DNA from: CAINVV01 sp036508555
GTDB taxonomy: Bacteria > Bacteroidota > Bacteroidia > Bacteroidales > Prolixibacteraceae
Length of the DNA stretch: 13,771 nt
Assembly: GCA_036508555.1 (NCBI GenBank)
Contig: DATCHD010000026.1
Coordinates: forward strand, 1-13,771
Direction: 5' to 3'
Both the position numbers and the translations under genes were made by a program. Under the pieces are notes generated by a model, which saw only the letters and a program-made list of their open reading frames with translations, did no database searches and was not told where the DNA came from. Below, piece by piece: positions 7,242 to 13,771 of this stretch (the first letter of the stretch is position 1; every line of letters begins with the position of its first letter).

Positions 7242-8534
7242 ATGAACTTTGTAGAAGAACTCTCCTGGAGAGGCATGATTCACGACCGGATGCCCGGACT
7301 CGAGGAGCAACTGGCCAAAGAGCTGACAACCGCTTATGTTGGCATAGATCCGACAGCAGATTCCCTGCACATCGGCCATCTTGTTGGCGTGATGATGCTG
7401 AAACATTTCCAGGTATCTGGTCATAAACCGATCGTGCTGGTCGGTGGAGCAACAGGAATGATTGGCGATCCTTCCGGGAAATCGCAGGAAAGAAATCTGC
7501 TCGACGAACCCACCCTGCGACACAACCAGGAATGTCTGAAAAAGCAACTGGCAAAGTTCCTGGATTTTGAGTCAGATGCCCTTAACGCCGCCGAAATGGT
7601 AAATAACTACGACTGGATGAGCACCTTCTCCTTTCTGGATTTCATACGCGACATCGGCAAACATATTACCGTCAATTATATGATGGCCAAAGATTCCGTC
7701 AAAAAGCGCCTCGATTCAGACGACGGATCAGGAATGTCATTTACAGAATTTACTTATCAACTGGTGCAGGGGACTGATTTTCTGCATCTCTACCAGACCA
7801 AAAATTGCAAATTGCAGATGGGCGGTTCCGACCAGTGGGGAAATATCACCACCGGAACGGAATTAATCCGCCGCAAAACCGGTGGTGAAGCATTTGCCCT
7901 CACCTGTCCGCTGATCAAGAAAGCCGACGGCACCAAATTCGGGAAGACCGAATCGGGCAATGTCTGGCTGGACCCCGACCGCACTTCACCTTATAAATTC
8001 TATCAGTTCTGGCTCAATGCCTCTGACGAGGATGCCCAGAAATTCATTAAAATATTTACATTGTTATCCAGGGAAGAAGTTGACTCACTGGTCAAAAAAC
8101 ATCTTGAGGCCCCGCATCTGCGACTCCTGCAAAAATGTTTGGCCCAAGAAGTCACTTGTATGGTCCACTCCGAAGAAGCTTATCACACATCCGTGGAAGC
8201 CTCCGAAATTCTCTTTGGCAAAGGGACAGAAGAGAGTCTTAAAAAATTGGATGAAGAGACCTTCTTATCAATATTTGAAGGGGTACCGCAATTCCATCTG
8301 TCGGCCGGCGAGCTGGCTCAGGGGATTAACATCATTGACCTGCTTGCCGAAAAAAGCGAAGTCTTTCCATCCAAGGGCGAGGCCCGGCGTACGATTGCAG
8401 GGGGTGGCGTATCCCTCAACAAAGTCAAGCTGGAATCGGCCGATCTTGTGATTAATTCAGACAAGCTTATCGGGAATAAATACCTTTTGGTTCAGAAAGG
8501 TAAAAAGAATTATTTTCTGCTCATCGTTGGATAG
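7242..8534 (+). CDS. tyrS: Tyrosyl-tRNA synthetase
   Basis: The protein charges tRNA-Tyr with tyrosine in the cytoplasm. With the start at 7242 (MNFVEELSWRG) it has 430 residues, the usual length for bacterial TyrRS. The same frame is open back to an ATG at 7149, but the additional residues have no family resemblance and the likely promoter lies inside them. The class I signature HIGH is at 43-46 (ADSLHIGHLVG), the tyrosine-binding block QLVQGTDFLHLY is at 173-184, GGSDQWGN at 194-201, and the KMSKS equivalent reads KFGKT (232-236) within GTKFGKTESGN. A C-terminal S4-type RNA-binding domain covers about 363-430 (FPSKGEARRTIAGGGVSLN). No internal damage is seen. The DUF1080 gene follows 66 bases later with its own promoter candidate. 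Confidence 0.97.
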   Translation: MNFVEELSWRGMIHDRMPGLEEQLAKELTTAYVGIDPTADSLHIGHLVGVMMLKHFQVSGHKPIVLVGGATGMIGDPSGKSQERNLLDEPTLRHNQECLKKQLAKFLDFESDALNAAEMVNNYDWMSTFSFLDFIRDIGKHITVNYMMAKDSVKKRLDSDDGSGMSFTEFTYQLVQGTDFLHLYQTKNCKLQMGGSDQWGNITTGTELIRRKTGGEAFALTCPLIKKADGTKFGKTESGNVWLDPDRTSPYKFYQFWLNASDEDAQKFIKIFTLLSREEVDSLVKKHLEAPHLRLLQKCLAQEVTCMVHSEEAYHTSVEASEILFGKGTEESLKKLDEETFLSIFEGVPQFHLSAGELAQGINIIDLLAEKSEVFPSKGEARRTIAGGGVSLNKVKLESADLVINSDKLIGNKYLLVQKGKKNYFLLIVG

Positions 8535-8544
8535 TTCCTTTTTT

Positions 8545-8552
8545 TACCTTTG
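8545..8552 (+). promoter_or_regulatory. Candidate Bacteroidota -7 promoter element of the DUF1080 gene
   Basis: TACCTTTG matches TAnnTTTG exactly and lies 48 bases before the ATG at 8601. A TTG at 8527-8529 is only 15 bases upstream, closer than the usual spacing, so the -33 part is uncertain. This suggests the gene is transcribed separately from tyrS. Confidence 0.4.
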
Positions 8553-8600
8553 GGAAGAATAACTATCAACATTTCAATTAACCAATCAAAAATTGATCAC

Positions 8601-9617
8601 ATGCTAAAAAAAATCACACTGATCGGGTCGTTGATGCTTTTACTCTCAATCCCGAATGTTACCAATGCCATTGATTCTGTCAAACCATTTCTGGGCCGCT
8701 GGGCGCTCTTTCTCCCTGGTGGAGCTGGGTGGCTGGGTGTAACCCAAATGGATGGTTACCTGGATGCCAGCTTGCTCTGGTATGGTGGTAGCGTTGAACC
8801 GGTTTCCAGTATTTACATGGATGGGCAGACGCTTGTAGTCACTCGTTCCCGCACTTTTGTACGGACCAAAGATGCCTCCGGAGCTCCTGTCCGAACCCAT
8901 AATGCCAGCACCATTTATCGTTTTTCTATTTACGGCGACCTCCTGGCAGGGGAAATGATCACTCCTGAAAAAGACGGCGGTTCAACTACCACCCGTTTTA
9001 CAGGCAAGAAAATTCCTGATCTGCCCGCAGCGCCGGATCTCTCAAAAATCGTTTACGGCAAACCCGTGAAGTTGCTGAATGGTAAAGATCTGACAGGTTG
9101 GAAGCTGCTCGAAGCGAATAAAGTCAACGGATGGACTATCGTGGATGGTGCACTCATCAACGATCCTGTTCAGAAAGAAGGGCAGCCACATGTAGCTTAT
9201 GGAAATATCTGCACAATAGATAAATTCGAGGATTTCAACCTGAAATTACAGGTCAACGTTCCGACAGGAAGCAACAGTGGAGTCTACCTTCGTGGAATTT
9301 ATGAGATCCAGGTATTCGACAGTTACAACAAACCGCTTGATCCGCACAACATGGGAGCACTTTACAGCAGGATCACTCCTTCTGAATCTGCAGAAAAACC
9401 TGCTGGCACCTGGCAAGACCTTGATATCACCTTGTGCGACAGATATCTTACAGTAATTCTGAACGGCAAAAACATCATCAACAACCAACCTGTTCTGGGT
9501 TGTACCGGAGGCGCTATCACCCCGGATGAATTTATCCCGGGACCCTTGTACCTTCAAGGCGATCATGGTAAGGTTTCCTATAGAAATATTGAGATCAAGC
9601 CGATCCTTAAAAAATAA
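8601..9617 (+). CDS. Secreted DUF1080 / 3-keto-disaccharide hydrolase family protein
   Basis: The 338-residue protein begins with a clear signal peptide (MLKKITLIGSLMLLLSIPNV, cleavage likely after TNA at 23), so the start at 8601 is preferred over an upstream in-frame ATG at 8550 that would put 17 polar residues before it. The C-terminal half (about 155-336) is a DUF1080 domain (Pfam 3-keto-disaccharide hydrolase, a concanavalin-like fold): LLNGKDLTGW (158-167), NSGVYLRGIYEIQVFDS (225-241), GALY (252-255) and GPLYLQGDHGKVSYRNI (314-330). The N-terminal part (about 26-140) is a separate beta-rich region that I do not recognise. Some family members cleave 3-keto-glycosides, but a substrate cannot be named here. 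The protein is probably exported to the periplasm or surface. The gene ends at a strong hairpin terminator. Confidence 0.88.
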   Translation: MLKKITLIGSLMLLLSIPNVTNAIDSVKPFLGRWALFLPGGAGWLGVTQMDGYLDASLLWYGGSVEPVSSIYMDGQTLVVTRSRTFVRTKDASGAPVRTHNASTIYRFSIYGDLLAGEMITPEKDGGSTTTRFTGKKIPDLPAAPDLSKIVYGKPVKLLNGKDLTGWKLLEANKVNGWTIVDGALINDPVQKEGQPHVAYGNICTIDKFEDFNLKLQVNVPTGSNSGVYLRGIYEIQVFDSYNKPLDPHNMGALYSRITPSESAEKPAGTWQDLDITLCDRYLTVILNGKNIINNQPVLGCTGGAITPDEFIPGPLYLQGDHGKVSYRNIEIKPILKK

Positions 9618-9636
9618 CAATACCTAATTCAGGATA

Positions 9637-9671
9637 CGCCACATTTTCTTCGGAAAATGTGGCGTTTTTTT
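9637..9671 (+). terminator. Rho-independent terminator of the DUF1080 gene
   Basis: A perfect 12-bp stem (CGCCACATTTTC at 9637-9648 with its complement at 9653-9664) closes on a TTCG loop. With the C-G closing pair this makes the extra-stable C(UUCG)G tetraloop, and seven T follow (9665-9671). It begins 20 bases after the DUF1080 stop. Confidence 0.95.
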
Positions 9672-9691
9672 GCTCAAATGCGAAGAAATCG

Positions 9692-9802
9692 TCTATTCCC
9701 GTCATGGTCAATGTTCTCCGTCATGGAGATTTGTCTGACTCTTTTGGATTGTACTATCCATCAGATCATTTACCAGTACTGGCTGAAATCAGTCTGCAGT
9801 AA
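9692..9802 (+). pseudogene. C-terminal remnant of an endonuclease/exonuclease/phosphatase (EEP) family gene
   Basis: Reading the plus strand in the frame of TCT at 9692 gives about 36 residues ending in LYYPSDHLPVLAEISLQ and a TAA at 9800-9802. (Y)PSDH.PV.A followed by a short strand and the end of the chain is the typical C-terminus of the EEP fold, where the Asp-His pair (codons 9764-9769) is catalytic. Nothing in the preceding bases resembles the rest of the fold, such as the usual IDYIF strand, and the DUF1080 terminator lies directly upstream, so this is the tail of a deleted gene. Its stop is one base from the convergent DUF302 stop, the arrangement expected if the original gene pair was convergent. 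No start or ribosome binding site supports it as a working gene. Confidence 0.7.
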
Positions 9803-9803
9803 C

Positions 9804-10205
9804 TTATTTCGCAACAGTCTTAACGATCTCCTCAACTTCATCAGCTGCTGTAATCATTACTTCCTGAATACTTTCCGGCATTCCTGGAGCAAACATTCTG
9901 ACGTTGATCGTAGAAACATAGATTTTCCCATCAGCCTTTTCATAGACTGATATCCGGCATGGCATCATGACCGAAACAATCCTTTCATCGCTTTTCTCAA
10001 GCATGACGCCGGAATAGGCTGGCTTACATATTTCAATCACTTTCACAGGCCTGACGGACTTTCCGGCTTTGGCCAAAGAATTCTGAAGATCATGCGTGGC
10101 GGGATTTTGCCATTCCCTATCAGTGGCTGCAGCTACAAGCAATTCGACAGTTTCATTCATTCCGAACAAACTCTCCTTCTCAAATATTCCTCTCTTGTCT
10201 TCCAT
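9804..10205 (-). CDS. DUF302 domain protein
   Basis: The 133-residue protein matches the DUF302 family (PF03625): a variable N-terminus, then a core from about residue 36 with THDLQNSLAKAGKSVRPVKV, EICKPAYSGVML (58-69, Cys60), VSVMMPCRISVYE (77-89, Cys83) and a final helix. The positions of the ICxP and LPC-like motifs fit the family; the function of DUF302 is unknown, and some members are linked to metal or redox proteins. There is no signal peptide, so it is probably cytoplasmic. The start at 10205 gives a 15-residue polar lead; a second Met at residue 16 (MNETVELLV) is possible. It is divergent from the NuoE-like gene across 227 A/T-rich bases and converges on the EEP remnant. Confidence 0.75.
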   Translation of the reverse strand: MEDKRGIFEKESLFGMNETVELLVAAATDREWQNPATHDLQNSLAKAGKSVRPVKVIEICKPAYSGVMLEKSDERIVSVMMPCRISVYEKADGKIYVSTINVRMFAPGMPESIQEVMITAADEVEEIVKTVAK

Positions 10206-10432
10206 AGCAGAATTTTAAAATTAGCCTAGTTGCGTTTCCATGATTATACGAAAGAAAAAACATTTTGATACTAAATTTTATAATCAACATATTTATCTAT
10301 ATTTCTTTTTTCGATTTTTTGTACGGTTTTTTTAAATATTTGAAAATTTAACAAATTCCTAACATAAGTCATTCCAGTGTGACATAATATTTCCATATAT
10401 TTAGCCGGTTAGCAATCAAAACTCAATAACTT
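10206..10432. promoter_or_regulatory. A/T-rich divergent spacer between DUF302 and the redox cluster, with an imperfect palindrome
   Basis: This 227-base spacer is markedly A/T-rich and has no coding signal. An imperfect palindrome spans 10265-10287: arms TTGATACTAAA and TTTATAATCAA around a central T, matching at 9 of 11 arm positions, with outer halves TTGAT and ATCAA. It resembles CRP/FNR-type half sites, but the spacing is too wide for a standard FNR box, so it is only a candidate operator. On the plus strand TATATTTA (10396-10403) is one mismatch from TAnnTTTG and lies 29 bases before the NuoE-like ATG. Confidence 0.35.
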
Positions 10433-10933
10433 ATGATTACCATCGAAGAGGTTTGCCGTGTGCATTCAATGACTGAAGCCGATAAGTACCAGCTGCTCGA
10501 ACAGGTAATGGAAGATTATGACTGTAAAGAAAATAACCTGATCCAGATTTTACACATGGCTCAGGCAATTTTCGGGTACTTACCCTCAGAGGTTCAATCC
10601 TTTATCGCTAAGAAGATGGATATTCCCAATTCAAAAGTCAACAGTGTCCTGACTTTTTACTCCTTCTTTTCGACAAAACCCAAAGGGAAATATACTGTCA
10701 GTATCTGCCTCGGAACTGCCTGCTATGTCAGGGGAGGAAAAGAAGTTGTCAACAAACTGAAAGAAATACTTTCCATTGATGTCGGAGAGACAACTGACGA
10801 TAAAATATTCTCACTTCAGGTAAAGCGATGTATCGGCGCCTGCGGCCTGGCCCCTGCAATGACGATTAACGATAAAGTGTACAAACAGGTCAATCCCAAT
10901 AAGTTGCACCGAATTCTTGGTATGTTGAAATAA
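10433..10933 (+). CDS. NuoE/HydC-like [2Fe-2S] subunit of an NAD(P)H-linked oxidoreductase
   Basis: The 166-residue protein is a NuoE-family thioredoxin-like [2Fe-2S] subunit. After a helical N-terminal part (about 15-80, with FGYLPSEVQSFIAKKMDIP and SVLTFYSFFSTKPKG), the cluster ligands follow the family pattern C-x4-C and C-x3-C: Cys92 and Cys97 in CLGTAC, Cys133 and Cys137 in CIGACG. Such subunits pair with a NuoF-type flavoprotein in complex I, electron-bifurcating hydrogenases (HydC), NAD-dependent formate dehydrogenases and the Sporomusa-type transhydrogenase (StnA). The next gene, 18 bases downstream, codes for a NuoF-type flavoprotein, so they almost certainly form one complex. No other complex I subunit genes are seen, so I read it as a soluble oxidoreductase rather than Nuo complex I. 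No Shine-Dalgarno sequence is present. Confidence 0.93.
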   Translation: MITIEEVCRVHSMTEADKYQLLEQVMEDYDCKENNLIQILHMAQAIFGYLPSEVQSFIAKKMDIPNSKVNSVLTFYSFFSTKPKGKYTVSICLGTACYVRGGKEVVNKLKEILSIDVGETTDDKIFSLQVKRCIGACGLAPAMTINDKVYKQVNPNKLHRILGMLK

Positions 10934-10951
10934 TCTTCTAAATCAAAAAGC

Positions 10952-13771
10952 ATGCTTATCAAATCACTTCAAGATCTGAACGACACTAAAATATCCTTCC
11001 AGGAACAGGAAGCTCAATATCCATATATTGCCCATATTTGTTATGCTGCCGGCTGCCTTTCTTCCGACTGCCGCGAAGTAAAAGAGGCATTCATCAAGGC
11101 TTTGGAACATGAGAAACTGACTGAAAAAGTAAAGATTACCCTGACTGGCTGTATGGGCGCCTGCACGCTGGGACCTACCCTCATCATCAATCCGGGACAA
11201 ATTCTCTATTGCAACCTGAAACCTTCTTATATGCCTCATATCGTCAAAGAGCACATAAAAAAAGGGAAGATAGATTATAAATACTGCTATAAGGATCCAG
11301 AGACCGGAAAAGAGATTCCCAATATGCAGGATATCAACTTCTTCAAACATCAAAAAAAGATTGTTCTCCGCAATTGCGGTACCATAGATTATGCTTCCCT
11401 CGAAGAATATATCGCCAAAGACGGCTATTTCGCCTTATGCAAGGCACTTACCAGGATGACGCCCGGCGAAGTTGTCGACGAAGTGAAAAAATCCGGTTTG
11501 CGCGGAAGAGGCGGCGGCGGATTCCCGACAGGACTAAAATGGGAGATGGCTTCAAAAGAGGAAAGCGATCAAAAATATATCATCTGCAATGCAGACGAGG
11601 GTGATCCTGGTGCTTTCATGGATCGCAGTCTGCTGGAAGGTGATGCTCACGCCGTGATCGAGGGGATGCTCATAGGAGGGTATGCCATTGGAGCTACCAA
11701 AGGTGTCGTATATATCCGGGCAGAATATCCAATTGCCATCGAGCGGCTCACAATTGCCATCAAAGCAGCCCAGACCGGTGGCTTGCTTGGAACAGACATC
11801 CTATCTTCCGGTTTTGATTTTGATGTAGAAATCCGTATTGGCGCCGGCGCATTCGTCTGCGGAGAGGAGACTGCACTGATGGCTTCCGTCGAAGGACGAA
11901 GAGGCGAACCAACACAGAAGCCACCTTACCCGGTCCAGTGTGGTTTATACGGAAAACCGACAGTGATCAATAATGTGGAGACTTTCGGAAGCATCGCGCC
12001 CATTCTGCTCAAAGGGGCGGATTGGTTTGCTTCCATCGGAACAGAGAAAAGCAAAGGAACCAAGGTATTTGCCCTGGCCGGAGACATAAAGATTAAGGGA
12101 CTGATCGAAGTCCCAATGGGCATCTCCCTGGGAAAAATTCTCTTCGATATTGGCGGCGGCATTCCTAAAAATAAGAATTTCAAGGTAGCCCAGACCGGCG
12201 GTCCATCGGGCGGATGCCTGACAGCCGAACACCTCAACACGCCGATCGACTATGATTCACTGATCAAACACGGAGCCATCATGGGTTCCGGCGGACTGAT
12301 TAGTGCCGATGAAGATACCTGCATGGTGGATATGGCGCGCTTTTTTATGGATTTCGTCCAGGAAGAATCCTGTGGCAAATGTACTCCCTGTCGACTGGGA
12401 ACAAAGAGAATGCTGGAGATTCTTGAGCGCATCACGGTAGGAGAAGGAGAAGAAGGCGATGTCGAAAAGCTAATAGAACTGGGCACCTCCATCAAGGAAT
12501 CAGCCATTTGCGGATTGGGACAAACGGCTCCTAATCCGGTGCTGAGCACGATAAAATATTTCAGGCACGAATATGATGAACACATTCAGAAGAAGAAATG
12601 CCGGGCAGGTGTCTGCAGCGAATTGTTTATCTCACCCTGCCAGAATGCTTGTCCAGCCGGGGTAAACGTACCCGGATACATCGCCCTGATTGCGGCCGGA
12701 CGGGTAAAAGATGCCTATCACCTGATCCGTCAGGACAATCCGTTCCCATCTATCTGTGGAAGGGTATGCACCCACCCGTGCGAAAGCAAATGCAGGCGGG
12801 CTTCGCTGGATGAAGCGATTGCCATTGCCGACCTGAAAAGGTATGCAGCCGATTATGTACTCAATTCTGATGAACCTTATATGAACCTGATGTTCCAGAA
12901 AAACGGTAAATCCGTCGGGATTATCGGGGCTGGTCCATCGGGGCTGACCTGTGGATATTATCTTTCCCGGTTAGGGTATACAGTAGATATTTACGAAGAA
13001 AAGGGCGTTGCAGGAGGAATACTGGCTTACGGAATTCCGGAGTACCGGCAACCGAAAGATGTGCTGAAGAAAGAGATTGACTCGATAATTCAATCGGGTA
13101 TCAATATCATTTACAATACCAAGGTTGGTGAACATATTACTTTCGCAGAACTCAAGGCAAAATACGGTGCCATATACATTGCCACGGGAACACAGATATC
13201 GCGGAAAATTGGCATAGAGGGAGAGGGGAAAGAGGGAATATACCACGGACTTGATTTTCTAAAAGACATTAATCTCAAGAAAAATGTGGAGGTAAAGGGA
13301 GTAGTGGCAGTCATAGGAGGCGGAAATACTGCGTTGGATGCTGCCCGGTCTGCCTTGCGTCTGGGAGCAGAGAAGGTGCATATTCTTTATCGCAGAACAC
13401 GTGAAGAGATGCCGGCAGACCGCCGTGAAATACAGGAAGCGCTCGACGAAGGCATCATCCTGCATGAACTTGTCGCACCGGTCCGGTTCATTGGAAACGG
13501 GGCCGTCCGACAGATCGAATGTCTGAAAATGGAACCGGGAGAGTTCGGGAAGGATGGCCGCAGAATACCTGTAAAACTGCCCGATTCTAACTTTATTCTG
13601 AACATTGATATGGCTATACCGGCAGTAAGCCAGTATTCAGACCTTCCTTTTGTAACCAAGAAAGAGGTGGAATTAACAGACTGGGGCACCTTTGTAGTGG
13701 ATAGCACTACCCAGATGACTACTCAAAAGGGTGTCTTTGCGGGTGGTGATGTAGCCAGAGGTTCAGATGTC
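10952..13771 (+). CDS. NuoF/HydB-like flavoprotein fused to a GltD/NfnB-like FAD-NAD(P)H oxidoreductase (3' end outside window)
   Basis: One open frame runs 940 codons to the right edge without a stop. Residues 1-110 are a thioredoxin-like [2Fe-2S] domain (Cys30, Cys35, Cys67, Cys71). Residues about 134-545 are a NuoF-type NADH:FMN module: RGRGGGGFPTGLKW (184-197), NADEGDPGAFMDR (213-225), GAGAFVCGEETALM (297-310) and the [4Fe-4S] site ESCGKCTPCR (Cys474, 477, 480, with Cys520). Residues about 550-635 form the two-[4Fe-4S] N-terminal domain of GltD/NfnB type (Cys550, 555, 563, 567, 602, 606, 610, 614). From 654 follows a FAD fold (GAGPSG, 659-664), then GGGNTALDAAR (789-799) and YRRTREEMPA (813-822), whose paired arginines suggest NADP(H), and finally GVFAGGDVARG (927-937). 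It lacks the ferredoxin tail usual in HydB. With the NuoE-like subunit this has the parts of a Sporomusa-type (StnABC) NADH/NADPH/ferredoxin transhydrogenase. A downstream hydrogenase or formate dehydrogenase subunit is also possible; function is inferred. Confidence 0.92.
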   Translation, partial: MLIKSLQDLNDTKISFQEQEAQYPYIAHICYAAGCLSSDCREVKEAFIKALEHEKLTEKVKITLTGCMGACTLGPTLIINPGQILYCNLKPSYMPHIVKEHIKKGKIDYKYCYKDPETGKEIPNMQDINFFKHQKKIVLRNCGTIDYASLEEYIAKDGYFALCKALTRMTPGEVVDEVKKSGLRGRGGGGFPTGLKWEMASKEESDQKYIICNADEGDPGAFMDRSLLEGDAHAVIEGMLIGGYAIGATKGVVYIRAEYPIAIERLTIAIKAAQTGGLLGTDILSSGFDFDVEIRIGAGAFVCGEETALMASVEGRRGEPTQKPPYPVQCGLYGKPTVINNVETFGSIAPILLKGADWFASIGTEKSKGTKVFALAGDIKIKGLIEVPMGISLGKILFDIGGGIPKNKNFKVAQTGGPSGGCLTAEHLNTPIDYDSLIKHGAIMGSGGLISADEDTCMVDMARFFMDFVQEESCGKCTPCRLGTKRMLEILERITVGEGEEGDVEKLIELGTSIKESAICGLGQTAPNPVLSTIKYFRHEYDEHIQKKKCRAGVCSELFISPCQNACPAGVNVPGYIALIAAGRVKDAYHLIRQDNPFPSICGRVCTHPCESKCRRASLDEAIAIADLKRYAADYVLNSDEPYMNLMFQKNGKSVGIIGAGPSGLTCGYYLSRLGYTVDIYEEKGVAGGILAYGIPEYRQPKDVLKKEIDSIIQSGINIIYNTKVGEHITFAELKAKYGAIYIATGTQISRKIGIEGEGKEGIYHGLDFLKDINLKKNVEVKGVVAVIGGGNTALDAARSALRLGAEKVHILYRRTREEMPADRREIQEALDEGIILHELVAPVRFIGNGAVRQIECLKMEPGEFGKDGRRIPVKLPDSNFILNIDMAIPAVSQYSDLPFVTKKEVELTDWGTFVVDSTTQMTTQKGVFAGGDVARGSDV

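Noticed and set aside
8585..8597. Small hairpin ATCAA-AAA-TTGAT just before the DUF1080 start
   Set aside because: The arms have only 5 bp with a 3-base loop in A/T-rich leader sequence; it is too weak to call a regulatory element.
10265..10287. Standard FNR box
   Set aside because: The TTGAT and ATCAA halves are 13 bases apart, not 4, so it is not a canonical FNR site. It is kept only as a candidate palindrome.
10433..13771. Part of a respiratory complex I (Nuo) operon
   Set aside because: Only NuoE- and NuoF-like parts are present, the NuoF part has an additional N-terminal [2Fe-2S] domain, and it is fused to a GltD-like module. None of this fits complex I.

Overview
The window looks like chromosomal DNA from a member of the Bacteroidota, probably an anaerobic or facultative Bacteroidales-type organism. 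The signs are: almost no Shine-Dalgarno sequences in front of starts; two clear matches to the Bacteroidota -7 promoter element TAnnTTTG (before tyrS and before the DUF1080 gene); a bacterial GH3-family protein; and an NAD(P)H-linked iron-sulfur flavoprotein cluster of anaerobic type. No rRNA, tRNA, CRISPR array or intact transposon was seen.

Left part (1-6116, all minus strand). Reading right to left, the genes are a GH3-family adenylating enzyme, a deoxynucleoside kinase, hutH (histidine ammonia-lyase), hutU (urocanate hydratase) and a shortened dinD. GH3, kinase, hutH and hutU are packed with an 8-base gap and then 26- and 32-base overlaps, so they look like one operon. HutH and HutU do the first two steps of histidine breakdown (histidine to urocanate to imidazolone propionate). 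The later steps (hutI and hutG/ftcD types) are not in the window. dinD is visibly more A/T-rich than hutU, lacks the expected C-terminus, and is probably acquired.

Middle part (6117-9617). A CvpA-family membrane protein gene reads to the right and faces a broken gene of the class I glutamine-amidotransferase-like peptidase C26 type: it keeps the signal peptide, the N-terminal strand and the C-terminal HPE motif but has lost the catalytic core, and it carries a one-base frameshift. tyrS (tyrosyl-tRNA synthetase) and a secreted DUF1080 (3-keto-disaccharide hydrolase family) gene follow. The latter ends at a perfect 12-bp hairpin terminator with a UUCG loop.

Right part (9637-13771). Just after that terminator lies a short remnant (about 36 codons) of the C-terminus of an endonuclease/exonuclease/phosphatase family protein, ending in the SDH motif and a stop one base from the convergent end of a DUF302 gene. 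The DUF302 gene is divergent, across an A/T-rich spacer, from a two-gene redox cluster: a NuoE-like [2Fe-2S] subunit and a very large NuoF-like protein fused to a GltD/NfnB-like FAD and NAD(P)H module. The fusion reads off the right edge without a stop at 940 residues. This is the most interesting part. It places an NADH site (FMN/NuoF), a probable NADPH site (GltD-like) and several iron-sulfur clusters on one chain, the component set of an electron-bifurcating NADH/NADPH/ferredoxin transhydrogenase or the diaphorase part of a larger bifurcating hydrogenase or formate dehydrogenase.

The window also carries at least two deletion scars (6773-7125 and 9692-9802) that ordinary gene calling would miss, plus a truncated gene at the left edge.
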